Positions 28,003 to 36,218 of a stretch of 64,000 bases of DNA are shown here, in pieces. The notes beneath the pieces were generated by a model. That model saw only the letters and a program-made list of their open reading frames with translations, ran no database searches and had not been told where the DNA came from. Source of the DNA: Shewanella saliphila (GTDB lineage Bacteria; Pseudomonadota; Gammaproteobacteria; Enterobacterales; Shewanellaceae). The position numbers and the translations under genes were made by a program. Numbering within the stretch: the first letter of the stretch is position 1; each line of letters starts with the position of its first letter. The stretch lies in assembly GCF_014648295.1 (NCBI RefSeq), contig NZ_BMQV01000002.1, forward strand, positions 1 through 64,000. The letters are read 5' to 3'.

Positions 28003-28536
28003 TCACAAAACCGACTCAATGGCTTTTTTCAATTGTTCGCTGTCAGGTTTCACTCTTGAATTAAATTGCTGAACCGTTTGGCCATCACCTGAAACCACGT
28101 ATTTATAGAAGTTCCATTTAGGTGCTGCACTTTTATCTGCTAAAAATTTAAACACCGAATTTGCAGCATCACCTTTTACAGGCGAAGTTGCGACCATAGT
28201 GAAGTTGACGCCGTAATTGATAAAACACACATCGGCGGTTTTAGCTTCGTCTTTTTCTTCTTGAAAAAAATCATCTGAAGGGAAACCAATCACCACTAAT
28301 CCTTTATCGGCATATTGTTTGTGCACCGCCTCGAGGGCTTCAAATTGTGGCGTAAAACCGCAATTTGATGCTGTATTAACAATTAACACAGGCTTGCCTT
28401 GGGTAAGTTCGCACAAGTTTACGTTTTCTTTTGAATGTAATTTACGTGCTTCAACATTGAGATAATCAGGGCAACTTGCCGCCGATATTCCAAAACTGCT
28501 TGTAATAAGCGCTGCGGCGGCGAGAGACTTTATCAT
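28003..28536 (-). CDS. Periplasmic glutathione-peroxidase-like protein
   Basis: A 177-residue thioredoxin-fold protein with a signal peptide ending near GISAAS. It has the peroxidatic motif NTASNCGFT (Cys59) and the Trp-Asn pair in KWNFYKYVV (141-142). The usual segment FPCNQF, which holds the catalytic Gln, is FPSDDFFQEE here, so the standard tetrad is incomplete. Two further Cys (22 and 42) could form a disulfide in the periplasm. It probably reduces peroxides with thioredoxin-like donors rather than glutathione; that is inference. Monocistronic. Confidence 0.85.
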   Translation of the reverse strand: MIKSLAAAALITSSFGISAASCPDYLNVEARKLHSKENVNLCELTQGKPVLIVNTASNCGFTPQFEALEAVHKQYADKGLVVIGFPSDDFFQEEKDEAKTADVCFINYGVNFTMVATSPVKGDAANSVFKFLADKSAAPKWNFYKYVVSGDGQTVQQFNSRVKPDSEQLKKAIESVL

Positions 28537-28560
28537 CTTGAAATATCCTTTTATTTAGTC

Positions 28561-28599
28561 AATAAAAAAGGTATTGATAATCAACGTATCAATACCTTT
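28561..28599 (-). terminator. Rho-independent terminator after the porin gene
   Basis: A 13-base-pair perfect stem (AAAGGTATTGATA / TATCAATACCTTT) with a seven-base loop, followed on the minus strand by TTTATT. It lies about 50 bases after the porin stop and just before the peroxidase-like gene. Confidence 0.9.
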
Positions 28600-28650
28600 G
28601 TAGATTACTCTCAACATTACGCTTTTTAGCGATATTAAGATCAGTTTGCC

Positions 28651-29754
28651 TTAGAAATAAAAGCCAACATTGATGTTTAATCTAGAGTGCCATGAAGTAT
28701 CACCATTATCGATACCAACACCAGAACCGTTAACAAAATACATGTTTTTGCCCGCAATCCAATCTACGTATGAGTACAGTTTACCTGCGCTGATTGCACA
28801 ACCTGTTACGTTTTGAATTGAGTCATCAAGACCTTGACCAGACGACATTACCTGGCTGTAATCGTTATAACAGCTTAATTGAGTAATTGGGCCCCAATCT
28901 ACGTCAAATGATTTAGCAATGTTAACAATGGCAACGTCAGCTTCAGCGGCAATATCAGACTGATATTGGAAAGCACTTATCGCAATACGGTTGCTGCCTT
29001 CTACGTCATAGTCGTAATGCATGTACTGTAATTGTAATTGCCATTTTTTCCAGTCAGCTTGCCAATGTGCAGCTGCTGCAATGCTATCAACATCTTCACC
29101 ATCTGTGTTGGTCTCGTTAGCAACAAAATCTAACTGACTAAACTGGAACGAACCACCTAACTTGTGGGTTACGTCACCTGTGGTAAATTCACGTTCAACA
29201 CGAGCGTTAAGCTGACCTGATTCTTCATAAGAAGATTGATCCGTTGTTGCCACGTCAAATGAGTAACGGTCATAACGTGAACCATCACCGTATTCGTCAT
29301 TAGCAAAATAAGCTAAATCGTAGCGCCAGCCATTTTGTTCATTTTTATAATGAATACCTGCATCATAATCATCTTCAAAACCTAGATAATAAGCAGCGCT
29401 AAACCAAAATGAATGAGCGGCATAAGGTAGGAAGCCAAATGGAACTTGCGTTACACCCACTTGCACAGACTGAGCTTCATCAAACTGATACCCCATATAT
29501 GCATGATGAATAACGTCCATATCTTGATACCAACGGTATTGAGCTGAAGCGAAGATGCCGTCTTTATCTTGGTAATTTACATCAGCTCGGAACAATTCAA
29601 ACTCAAGCTTTGCGTTGTTGTCGTAATCTTTCCAGCCGTAGTTAATACGAACTGCACCACCAATGTCTAATTCATCAGTGACTTTAGCCGCTAATGAAGA
29701 AACAGAAAACAATACTAACGATGAAGCCAGAGCGGCTTTTTGCCATAAATACAT
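28651..29754 (-). CDS. Outer-membrane porin-like beta-barrel protein
   Basis: I start at 29754 (MYLWQKAALASSL), where AGGA precedes by 7 bases and a Sec signal peptide ending SSLAA follows; ten further upstream codons are possible. The roughly 367-residue protein alternates hydrophobic and polar residues throughout, is rich in Tyr/Trp/Asp and ends ...NVGFYF with the terminal aromatic needed for outer-membrane assembly. Segments such as LEFELFRADVNYQDKDGIF resemble phosphate-selective or general porins. The transported solute cannot be read. Single gene with a strong terminator. Confidence 0.82.
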   Translation of the reverse strand: MYLWQKAALASSLVLFSVSSLAAKVTDELDIGGAVRINYGWKDYDNNAKLEFELFRADVNYQDKDGIFASAQYRWYQDMDVIHHAYMGYQFDEAQSVQVGVTQVPFGFLPYAAHSFWFSAAYYLGFEDDYDAGIHYKNEQNGWRYDLAYFANDEYGDGSRYDRYSFDVATTDQSSYEESGQLNARVEREFTTGDVTHKLGGSFQFSQLDFVANETNTDGEDVDSIAAAAHWQADWKKWQLQLQYMHYDYDVEGSNRIAISAFQYQSDIAAEADVAIVNIAKSFDVDWGPITQLSCYNDYSQVMSSGQGLDDSIQNVTGCAISAGKLYSYVDWIAGKNMYFVNGSGVGIDNGDTSWHSRLNINVGFYF

Positions 29755-29871
29755 GTGACATCCTTGAGAGGTTTTTAAAAACATGTTGTAAATTAGTAAG
29801 TGATCATAGCAATAAAGGCCATAAGTTGCTGCTTATAACCTCTTAAAACGTTAAATAGATGCTGAAAATTA

Positions 29872-30984
29872 CTAATCCATGTCTAAAGTAATGCCTTCCA
29901 TAGACCCTGCAGAAGAGGTTTCATTGCCTTGTAATTTAATCATTAAGCGTAAATCATTGGGTGAATCGGCATGATGTAACGCATCGGCGTAGCTAATTTC
30001 GCCTTCTATATACAAGTCGAGTAAGGCTTGGTCAAAGGTTTGCATGCCCTGCTCGCGTGATTTAGACATGGTTTCTTTGAGTTTATGCAGTTCATTTTTG
30101 GCAATCAAACTGGCGACACGTGGGGTATTAATTAATACCTCAATCGCAGCGCGACGTCCGGTACCGTCTGACTTAGGAATAAGCTGCTGCGCAACAATGC
30201 CGCGTAAGTTTAATGATAAGTCGAACAACAATTGATTGTGCTTACTTTCTGGTACTAAATGCATAATACGGTCAAGTGCTTGGTTAGCATTGTTGGCGTG
30301 CAATGTCGCCATACATAAATGGCCGGTTTCAGCAAACGACAGCGCAAACTCCATTGTTTCTTGAGTTCGAATTTCACCAATCAAGATAACGTCTGGCGCC
30401 TGACGCAATGAGCTTTTAAGTGCTGCATCAAACGAGTCGGTATCAATTCCGACTTCACGTTGGGTGATAATGCTTTTACGGTGGTTATGCACAAATTCGA
30501 CAGGGTCTTCAATCGTTAAAATATGCCCACGCGCATGGGCATTACGGTAACCCACCAGTGCAGCAAGAGAGGTTGATTTACCAGTACCAGTACCCCCGAC
30601 CATAATAATTAAGCCACGTTTACTCATGACCAAATCTTTTAAAATGGCAGGCAGCTTTAAGTCATCGACCTCTGGGATTTGCGTTTCAATACGGCGCATA
30701 ACGCAACCGGCTGACTCACGTTGCCAAAATGCACTGACACGAAAACGGCCTAATTCTTTAGCGGCGAATGCAAAGTTACATTCGCTACTTTCATGAAATT
30801 CTTTCTTTTGAACGTCTGTCATTAACGATTCGACAAACTCTAACGACTGCTGCGGCGTTAATTTAGTCTCAGATAATTGACGCAATTCACCGTCAATTTT
30901 AGCGCTCGGCGGAAAACCGGCGGTAATAAATAAATCCGAGGCCTTTTTCTCGACCATAATATTTAAAAACGGACGAACATCCAT
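29872..30984 (-). CDS. pilU: Type IV pilus retraction ATPase paralogue PilU
   Basis: A 370-residue GspE/PilT-family ATPase: Walker A GGTGTGKSTS, Walker B VILIGEIRTQET, and His boxes MATLHANNANQALDR. The N-terminus MDVRPFLNIMVEKKASDLFI and the Asp/Ser-rich C-terminal tail are typical of PilU rather than PilT. It works with PilT in pilus retraction and twitching. It starts 11 bases after pilT, in one operon. Confidence 0.94.
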   Translation of the reverse strand: MDVRPFLNIMVEKKASDLFITAGFPPSAKIDGELRQLSETKLTPQQSLEFVESLMTDVQKKEFHESSECNFAFAAKELGRFRVSAFWQRESAGCVMRRIETQIPEVDDLKLPAILKDLVMSKRGLIIMVGGTGTGKSTSLAALVGYRNAHARGHILTIEDPVEFVHNHRKSIITQREVGIDTDSFDAALKSSLRQAPDVILIGEIRTQETMEFALSFAETGHLCMATLHANNANQALDRIMHLVPESKHNQLLFDLSLNLRGIVAQQLIPKSDGTGRRAAIEVLINTPRVASLIAKNELHKLKETMSKSREQGMQTFDQALLDLYIEGEISYADALHHADSPNDLRLMIKLQGNETSSAGSMEGITLDMD

Positions 30985-30995
30985 GATCCTAATCC

Positions 30996-32048
30996 TTAAA
31001 AATTAGCTTGTTTATTCGAGCTTTTCTGCATGGCATCTTCACGAGTAATGATACCGCGATTGACCAAGTTTTGTAGGCATTGGTCAAGCGTTTGCATGCC
31101 ATGTGCCATACCCGTTTGAATTGCAGAATACATTTGTGCCACTTTATCTTCACGAATAAGGTTACGGATAGCCGGCGTTCCCATCATAATTTCGTGTGCA
31201 GCAACTCGGCCGCCACCAATTTTTTTAATCAAGGTTTGTGAAATTACCGCCTGCAACGATTCTGACAACATAGTACGAACCATGCCCTTTTCACCTTCAG
31301 GGAAAACATCGACCACACGGTCAATGGTTTTAGCGGCTGAGGTGGTATGCAAAGTACCAAACACTAAGTGACCCGTTTCTGCTGCGGTCATGGCTAAACG
31401 AATGGTTTCAAGGTCACGCATTTCACCCACCAAGATAACATCCGGGTCTTCACGCAGTGCGCTTCGTAGTGCGGCATTAAAACTATGGGTATGTTTGTGT
31501 ACTTCACGTTGGTTGACCAAACATTGCTTGTTTTGGTGTACAAATTCTATTGGGTCTTCAATGGTTAAGATATGGTCATGGCGGTTTTCATTAATGTAGT
31601 CGACCATTGCTGCCAATGTGGTTGATTTACCCGAACCGGTTGGTCCTGTCACTAACACTAAACCACGTGGATAACTGGATATTTTCTTAAAAATCTCTGG
31701 CGCGCCAAGCTGTTCTAATGACAAAATCTCAGATGGAATGGTACGAAATACTGCGCCAGCGCCACGAGATTGGTTAAAAGCGTTAACACGAAAACGTGCT
31801 AGGTTTGGCACTTCAAATGAAAAGTCAATTTCGAGGTGTTCTTCGTAGTCTTTTCGTTGTTTATCGTTCATGATGTCATAAACAAGACTATGAACACCTT
31901 GATGATCTAGCGCTGGTAAGTTAATTTTTCTCACTTCACCGTCGACACGGATCATTGGAGAAACACCAGCAGAAAGGTGTAGATCTGATGCTTTGTGTTT
32001 TACACTAAAAGCGAGTAATTCAGTGATTTCCATTGTAGAGACATCCAT
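30996..32048 (-). CDS. pilT: Type IV pilus retraction ATPase PilT
   Basis: A 350-residue hexameric ATPase with Walker A GPTGSGKST at 135-143, Walker B VILVGEMRDLET, the His box FGTLHTTSAAKT, and the PilT-specific AIRNLIRE motif needed for retraction. It depolymerises type IV pili. It is transcribed away from yggS with only 12 bases between the two start codons, so the promoters of each gene must overlap the other gene's 5' end. The minor pilin genes for the same machine lie at 49.7-57.2 kb. Confidence 0.96.
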   Translation of the reverse strand: MDVSTMEITELLAFSVKHKASDLHLSAGVSPMIRVDGEVRKINLPALDHQGVHSLVYDIMNDKQRKDYEEHLEIDFSFEVPNLARFRVNAFNQSRGAGAVFRTIPSEILSLEQLGAPEIFKKISSYPRGLVLVTGPTGSGKSTTLAAMVDYINENRHDHILTIEDPIEFVHQNKQCLVNQREVHKHTHSFNAALRSALREDPDVILVGEMRDLETIRLAMTAAETGHLVFGTLHTTSAAKTIDRVVDVFPEGEKGMVRTMLSESLQAVISQTLIKKIGGGRVAAHEIMMGTPAIRNLIREDKVAQMYSAIQTGMAHGMQTLDQCLQNLVNRGIITREDAMQKSSNKQANF

Positions 32049-32060
32049 TTAACCAACATT

Positions 32061-32747
32061 ATGACAACAATAGCAGACAGAATATCAATCGCCCAGAGTA
32101 GAATGTCACAAGCGGCGCAAAATTGTTCGCGATCGCCAAGTGAAATCAGCCTACTTGCGGTAAGTAAAACCAAACCCATTAGTGACATCATTGCCGCTTA
32201 TCAAGCTGGCCAACGACGTTTTGGGGAAAATTATGTGCAAGAAGGCGAAACAAAAATCACTGCACTAGCAGACGATTACCCAGATATTGAATGGCACTTT
32301 ATTGGACCATTACAATCAAATAAAACCAAAATTGTTGCCGAACATTTTGATTGGATGCATACCGTTAGCCGCGACAAAATTGCCCAGCGCTTAAACGATC
32401 AACGCCCAACTAACAAACCACCACTGAATGTCTGCATTCAGGTCAATATTAGCCAAGAAGACAGCAAATCAGGGGTTAATGTTAACGATGCTGCCACGTT
32501 AGCAGGGGTCATTAGTCAACTGCCTAACCTTAAGTTGCGGGGCTTAATGGCTATTCCAACAGCCACAGACGATATCCGCATTCAACAACAAGAGTTTGCC
32601 AGCTTAAAAAGCTTGTACGATCAATTACAGCAACAACACCCGAGTATCGACACACTATCAATGGGCATGAGCGGCGACCTGGATATTGCCATAGCAAATG
32701 GCTCTACCATGGTGCGCATCGGCAGTGCGATATTTGGTGAACGATAG
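32061..32747 (+). CDS. yggS: Pyridoxal phosphate homeostasis protein
   Basis: A 228-residue PLP-binding alpha/beta barrel protein of the YggS/PROSC family. The PLP lysine is in LLAVSKTKP (about 36), followed by FGENYVQE, EWHFIGPLQSNK, and SMGMSGDLDIAIANGSTMVRIG. It buffers PLP rather than catalysing a reaction. The start at 32061 keeps the usual N-terminus MTTIADRI though the ribosome site is poor. First gene of the conserved yggS-proC-yggT series; a repeat block begins directly at its stop codon. Confidence 0.94.
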   Translation: MTTIADRISIAQSRMSQAAQNCSRSPSEISLLAVSKTKPISDIIAAYQAGQRRFGENYVQEGETKITALADDYPDIEWHFIGPLQSNKTKIVAEHFDWMHTVSRDKIAQRLNDQRPTNKPPLNVCIQVNISQEDSKSGVNVNDAATLAGVISQLPNLKLRGLMAIPTATDDIRIQQQEFASLKSLYDQLQQQHPSIDTLSMGMSGDLDIAIANGSTMVRIGSAIFGER

Positions 32748-32748
32748 A

Positions 32749-32938
32749 TTCTAGGGTCTAGGAGCTCGCAAGCTCGCCTGAGAGCGGACTACGTCCTTCT
32801 AGGTTCTAGGTTCTAGGTTCTAGGTTCTAGGTTCTAGGTTCTAGGTTCTAGGTTCTAGCAGCGAAGCGTCCTAGCAGTGACGAAGTCACGCCCTAGCAGC
32901 GTAGCACCTAGAACCTAGCCGCGAAGCAACCTTTTAGG
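32749..32938. repeat. Palindrome-mosaic repeat with nine TTCTAGG heptamers (yggS-proC gap)
   Basis: The block begins one base after the yggS stop. It contains GAGCTCGCAAGCTC and GGACTACGTCC palindromes, then about nine TTCTAGG heptamers (32797-32858), AGCAGCGAAGCGTC, GTGACGAAGTCAC, and further CTAG-linked pieces. It shares modules with the blocks at 25.3, 26.5 and 35.1 kb. Confidence 0.93.
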
Positions 32939-32992
32939 TACCATATAAAGCAACAAGATTTAAATTCACTCTTTTAATTGGATGTAATTGAA

Positions 32993-33811
32993 ATGACTCA
33001 AGCAAAAGTATGTTTTATCGGTGCGGGCAACATGACTCGCAGTATTATCAGTGGCTTAGTCAAACATGGTTATCCAAGTGCCCTTATCCACGCGACTAAT
33101 CCGAGTAAAGGCAAATTAGATGCGTTGGTAGAAGATTTTTCAATTGAAGTATCACACGACAATGCTGCAGCAGCACAAGCCGCAGATGTGATCGTATTGA
33201 GCGTAAAACCGCAATTAATGGAAACCGTGTGTGATGCTCTCAGTCATTTAGATTTATCAAGTAAGTTAATCATCACTATCGCTGCAGGCATTCCAGCGGC
33301 GCGTTATCAACAATACTTTAAACAACCCATCAAGCTCATTCGCACTATGCCCAATACACCGACTCAAATTGGTTATGGCATGACGGGAATTTTTGCTGAT
33401 GAAGGTATTTCTGCGCAAGATAAAGCCATTTGCGAAACATTAATGAAAACCGGCGGCAAAGTGGTGTGGGTAGATAGCGAAGACGGCCTAAATCAAGTAA
33501 TTGCATTAGCAGGCAGTTCACCGGCTTACTTCTTTTTGTTTATTGAATCGATGATAGCTTCTGGCGTTAACATGGGCATGGCAGAAGACAAAGCCAGACT
33601 GCTCGCTGAACAAGCTGCGTTAGGCGCGGCACAAATGGTCATTCAAAACCAGCAGCTATCTGTAGCCGAATTACGCCAAAATGTAATGTCAAAAGGCGGC
33701 ACAACAGCAAGAGCTGTAGAAACATTACAACAAGGTGACCTAGGAGGTTTGGTTGATAAAGCCATGACCAATTGTGTTGCCCGCGCTCAAGAAATGGCAG
33801 AAACCTTTTAA
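32993..33811 (+). CDS. proC: Pyrroline-5-carboxylate reductase
   Basis: The last enzyme of proline synthesis, 272 residues from my start. It shows the NAD(P) motif FIGAGNMTRSII, SVKPQ, MPNTPTQIGYGMTGIF and the C-terminal SKGGTTARAVETL signature with ALAGSSPAYFF. I start at the ATG 32993 (MTQAKVCFIGAGNM); the frame opens slightly earlier with a TTG. It is followed by a perfect hairpin and then yggT. Confidence 0.95.
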   Translation: MTQAKVCFIGAGNMTRSIISGLVKHGYPSALIHATNPSKGKLDALVEDFSIEVSHDNAAAAQAADVIVLSVKPQLMETVCDALSHLDLSSKLIITIAAGIPAARYQQYFKQPIKLIRTMPNTPTQIGYGMTGIFADEGISAQDKAICETLMKTGGKVVWVDSEDGLNQVIALAGSSPAYFFLFIESMIASGVNMGMAEDKARLLAEQAALGAAQMVIQNQQLSVAELRQNVMSKGGTTARAVETLQQGDLGGLVDKAMTNCVARAQEMAETF

Positions 33812-33820
33812 TTAAGCACG

Positions 33821-33852
33821 AAACTGAGATGAACGATTATTTATCTCAGTTT
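33821..33852 (+). terminator. Hairpin between proC and yggT, possible terminator
   Basis: A 10-base-pair perfect stem (AAACTGAGAT / ATCTCAGTTT) with a 12-base loop, 9 bases after the proC stop. The following sequence is T-poor (TTATAATG), so it may be a weak terminator or an RNA-stability element. Confidence 0.5.
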
Positions 33853-33935
33853 ATAATGCTTAGTGATAACATTGTGGTACGTAATTGGGCGTTGAGCCCT
33901 ATTCAAATCAATAAAACAAATGTAAGGCAATATTC

Positions 33936-34484
33936 ATGAATGCAATGGTTTTTTTGATCAACACGCTGTTTGACTTGTACCTCATGGTCGTCATTCTTCG
34001 TTTTTGGTTACAATTGGCTAAAGCCGACTTTTATAACCCGTTTAGCCAATTTGTGGTAAAAGCCACTCAACCCATTATTGCGCCTATGCGCCGAGTGTTA
34101 CCGTCAATAGGTAGCATTGATACCTCATCAATTTTGTTAGCACTGATTGTTGTGGTGCTCAAAATGTCAGTACTTACTTTCATCGCTGGTGCCAGTTTTG
34201 ACTTGCTCACCATTTTATTGTTTGCCGTTGTGTCAGTGTTTAAAAATGCCGGTGTATTACTGTTTTGGATGTTGCTTATCCGCGCAATTTTGAGCTGGTT
34301 TAACCAAGGTTATAACCCTGTAGTGATGATCATGACTCAACTCACTGAACCTATTTTGGCGCCAGTGCGTAGAATATTACCGTCGATGGGTGGCTTAGAT
34401 TTGTCGGTATTAGTGGTATTTATTGCGATGAACTTTTTAAACATGTTATTTGCACAATACATCCCATTTTGGGCAATGATTTAA
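33936..34484 (+). CDS. yggT: YggT family membrane protein
   Basis: A 182-residue inner-membrane protein built of two YggT repeats, each with a hydrophobic helix pair and the motif (P)I(I/L)APxRRxLPSxGxxD (PIIAPMRRVLPSIGSID and PILAPVRRILPSMGGLD). Four membrane segments are visible. The function is not established; relatives affect osmotic or potassium tolerance and cell division in other bacteria. The gene keeps its usual place after proC, but the small DUF167 gene yggU that follows it in E. coli is absent. Confidence 0.93.
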   Translation: MNAMVFLINTLFDLYLMVVILRFWLQLAKADFYNPFSQFVVKATQPIIAPMRRVLPSIGSIDTSSILLALIVVVLKMSVLTFIAGASFDLLTILLFAVVSVFKNAGVLLFWMLLIRAILSWFNQGYNPVVMIMTQLTEPILAPVRRILPSMGGLDLSVLVVFIAMNFLNMLFAQYIPFWAMI

Positions 34485-34508
34485 GCAAAATCACTGAGCA
34501 TAACGCAT

Positions 34509-34553
34509 AAAAAAGAGCAGCCTATACCCAGGGTATGATGAGCTGCTCTTTTT
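34509..34553 (+). terminator. Rho-independent terminator after yggT
   Basis: An 11-base-pair stem (AAAAGAGCAGC / GCTGCTCTTTT) with an inner ATACCC/GGGTAT hairpin and a T run. It stands 25 bases after the yggT stop. Confidence 0.93.
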
Positions 34554-34610
34554 GTATTTGAGGCGACTTGGTATCAACCAAAGCCTCGAAACAATTTACA
34601 GGAAGGCCCC

Positions 34611-35066
34611 ATGTTAAAAGCAATCTCAACTACACGATATATATTCACGGTATTATTAATGTCATTACTGAGTGTAATAGGCGTTGCACATGCTGAACAA
34701 AAACAGCAAGTGGGTAATTTTGATATCCATTACATGGCACTTAACAGCACCTTTATTACCCCTCAAATCGCTAAAACCTATGGCATTGAACGCAGTGGTT
34801 ATAACGGTTTAGTCAATATCACCGTGCTTAATACTCAGCTGCCAGATAATCCGGCTGTTGAAGTTGAAATATCCGGTGTAGCGAATAATTTAATTGATGC
34901 ACGCATGAACCTAGATTTTAAAGAAATCCGTGAAGGCAATGCCATTTACTACATTGCCGAAGTGCCTTTTCGTGACGATCAAGAAGTGAATTTTACTGTT
35001 GCAATCAAATACACCAACCAACTCAATACCACCATTAAATTCAAACAAAAATTCTACGTTGAATAG
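34611..35066 (+). CDS. DUF4426 domain-containing exported protein
   Basis: A 151-residue precursor with a signal peptide ending GVAHAE (about 29). The mature part QQVGNFDIHYMALNSTFITP and the run IAKTYGIERSGYNGLVNI are the DUF4426 pattern seen in marine gammaproteobacteria next to rdgB. It should be periplasmic, with a mainly beta fold. Function unknown. The TAG-type end of the gene is immediately followed by the largest palindrome-mosaic array. Confidence 0.9.
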   Translation: MLKAISTTRYIFTVLLMSLLSVIGVAHAEQKQQVGNFDIHYMALNSTFITPQIAKTYGIERSGYNGLVNITVLNTQLPDNPAVEVEISGVANNLIDARMNLDFKEIREGNAIYYIAEVPFRDDQEVNFTVAIKYTNQLNTTIKFKQKFYVE

Positions 35067-35508
35067 CTAGAACGACCTGCGGTCTCGAGGACGCTTCGCT
35101 GCTAGAACGACCTGCGGTCTCGAGAACGCTTCGCTGCTAGAACGACCTGCGGTCTCGAGGACGGTACACTGCTAGAACGACCTACGGTCTCGAGGACGCT
35201 GCGCTGCTAGAACGACCTGCCGTCTCGAGGACGCTGCGCTGCTAGAATGACCTGCGGTCTCGAGGACGCTGCGCTGCTAGAATGACCTGCGGTCTCGAGG
35301 ACGCTGCGCTGCTAGAATGACCTGCGGTCTCGAGGACGCTGCGCTGCTAGAACGACCTACGGTCTCGAGGACGCTACGCTGTTAGAACGACCTGCGGTCT
35401 CGAGGACGCTGCGCTGCTAGAACGACCTACGGTCTCGAGGACGCTGCGCTGATAGCAGTGACGAAGTCACGCCCTCTAGCGAGCCTGCGAGTTCCTAGAA
35501 CCTAAAAG
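35067..35508. repeat. Eleven 35-bp repeats plus GTGACGAAGTCAC tail (upstream of rdgB)
   Basis: Eleven head-to-tail units of exactly 35 bases run from 35067 to 35451. Each reads CTAGAACGACCTGCGGTC, then TCGAGGACGCTGCGCTG, with point variants. The array ends in GTGACGAAGTCAC and CTAGCGAGCCTGCGAG pieces. It occupies most of the 518-bp gap and begins the base after the DUF4426 stop. Confidence 0.97.
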
Positions 35509-35548
35509 CATAGCCGAACAACCATAGTGCATCTCTGCTTTGTTCGCG

Positions 35549-35554
35549 TATAAT
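35549..35554 (+). promoter_or_regulatory. Probable -10 box of the rdgB-hemW operon
   Basis: TATAAT lies 31 bases before the rdgB start, immediately after the repeat block. The -35 is weak (TAGTGC region at 525-530). The position suggests a start point near 35562 with a short leader. Confidence 0.45.
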
Positions 35555-35585
35555 GTCGCAAATTTTTACCTCAGGTCGAGCTCTC

Positions 35586-36218
35586 ATGCAATCTCCAACT
35601 CAACACATCGTTCTTGCCAGTGGCAACAAAGGTAAACTTGCCGAATTTGCGCAAATGTTTACAACATATGGCATTGAAGTCCTGCCACAAAATCAGTTTA
35701 ACGTGCCAGATGTTGCAGAAACCGGCACGACCTTTGTTGAAAATGCCATTATAAAAGCACGCCACGCGGCTGAAATTACCGGTAAACCAGCAATTGCAGA
35801 TGATTCAGGCATTGAAGTCGATGCTCTGCAAGGGCAACCAGGGATTTACTCAGCTCGCTACTCTGGTGTCGGGGCGAGTGAAACCAGCAATTACCTCAAG
35901 CTATTAGATGCACTGCAAGGTGAAACCCAACGCGCTGCCCGTTTTCAATGTGTATTGGTGTACATGCGCCATGCCAAAGATCCTACACCGATCATTTGCC
36001 AGGCATCTTGGGAGGGCACTATTAACCTTGCGCCACAAGGTGAGCACGGCCATGGATACGACCCAGTATTTATTCCACAGGGGTTTGACTGCAGTGCTGC
36101 AGAGTTAACCGCTGAGCAAAAGAATGCCCATAGCCATCGTGGCAAAGCGCTTGAGTTATTAATTAACGCAATGAAAGCCCAGGGTGTCATTAGTGCACCA
36201 TCAACAGGCGGCCAATAA
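35586..36218 (+). CDS. rdgB: XTP/dITP diphosphatase
   Basis: A house-cleaning pyrophosphatase of about 210 residues that removes non-canonical purine nucleotides (XTP, dITP). It has VLASGNKGKLAEF with the substrate Ser/Asn/Lys, ADDSGIEVDALQGQPGIYSARY (catalytic Asp), and the C-terminal SHRGKAL. I start at 35586 because MQSPTQHIVLASGNKGK fits the family and a GAG site precedes; 11 upstream codons are open. Its stop overlaps the hemW start by one base. Confidence 0.94.
   Translation: MQSPTQHIVLASGNKGKLAEFAQMFTTYGIEVLPQNQFNVPDVAETGTTFVENAIIKARHAAEITGKPAIADDSGIEVDALQGQPGIYSARYSGVGASETSNYLKLLDALQGETQRAARFQCVLVYMRHAKDPTPIICQASWEGTINLAPQGEHGHGYDPVFIPQGFDCSAAELTAEQKNAHSHRGKALELLINAMKAQGVISAPSTGGQ

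Noticed and set aside
35067-35451. CRISPR array or plasmid iterons
   Set aside because: The 35-bp units are contiguous with no unique spacers, so not CRISPR; no replication initiator gene or origin features are nearby, so iterons are unsupported.
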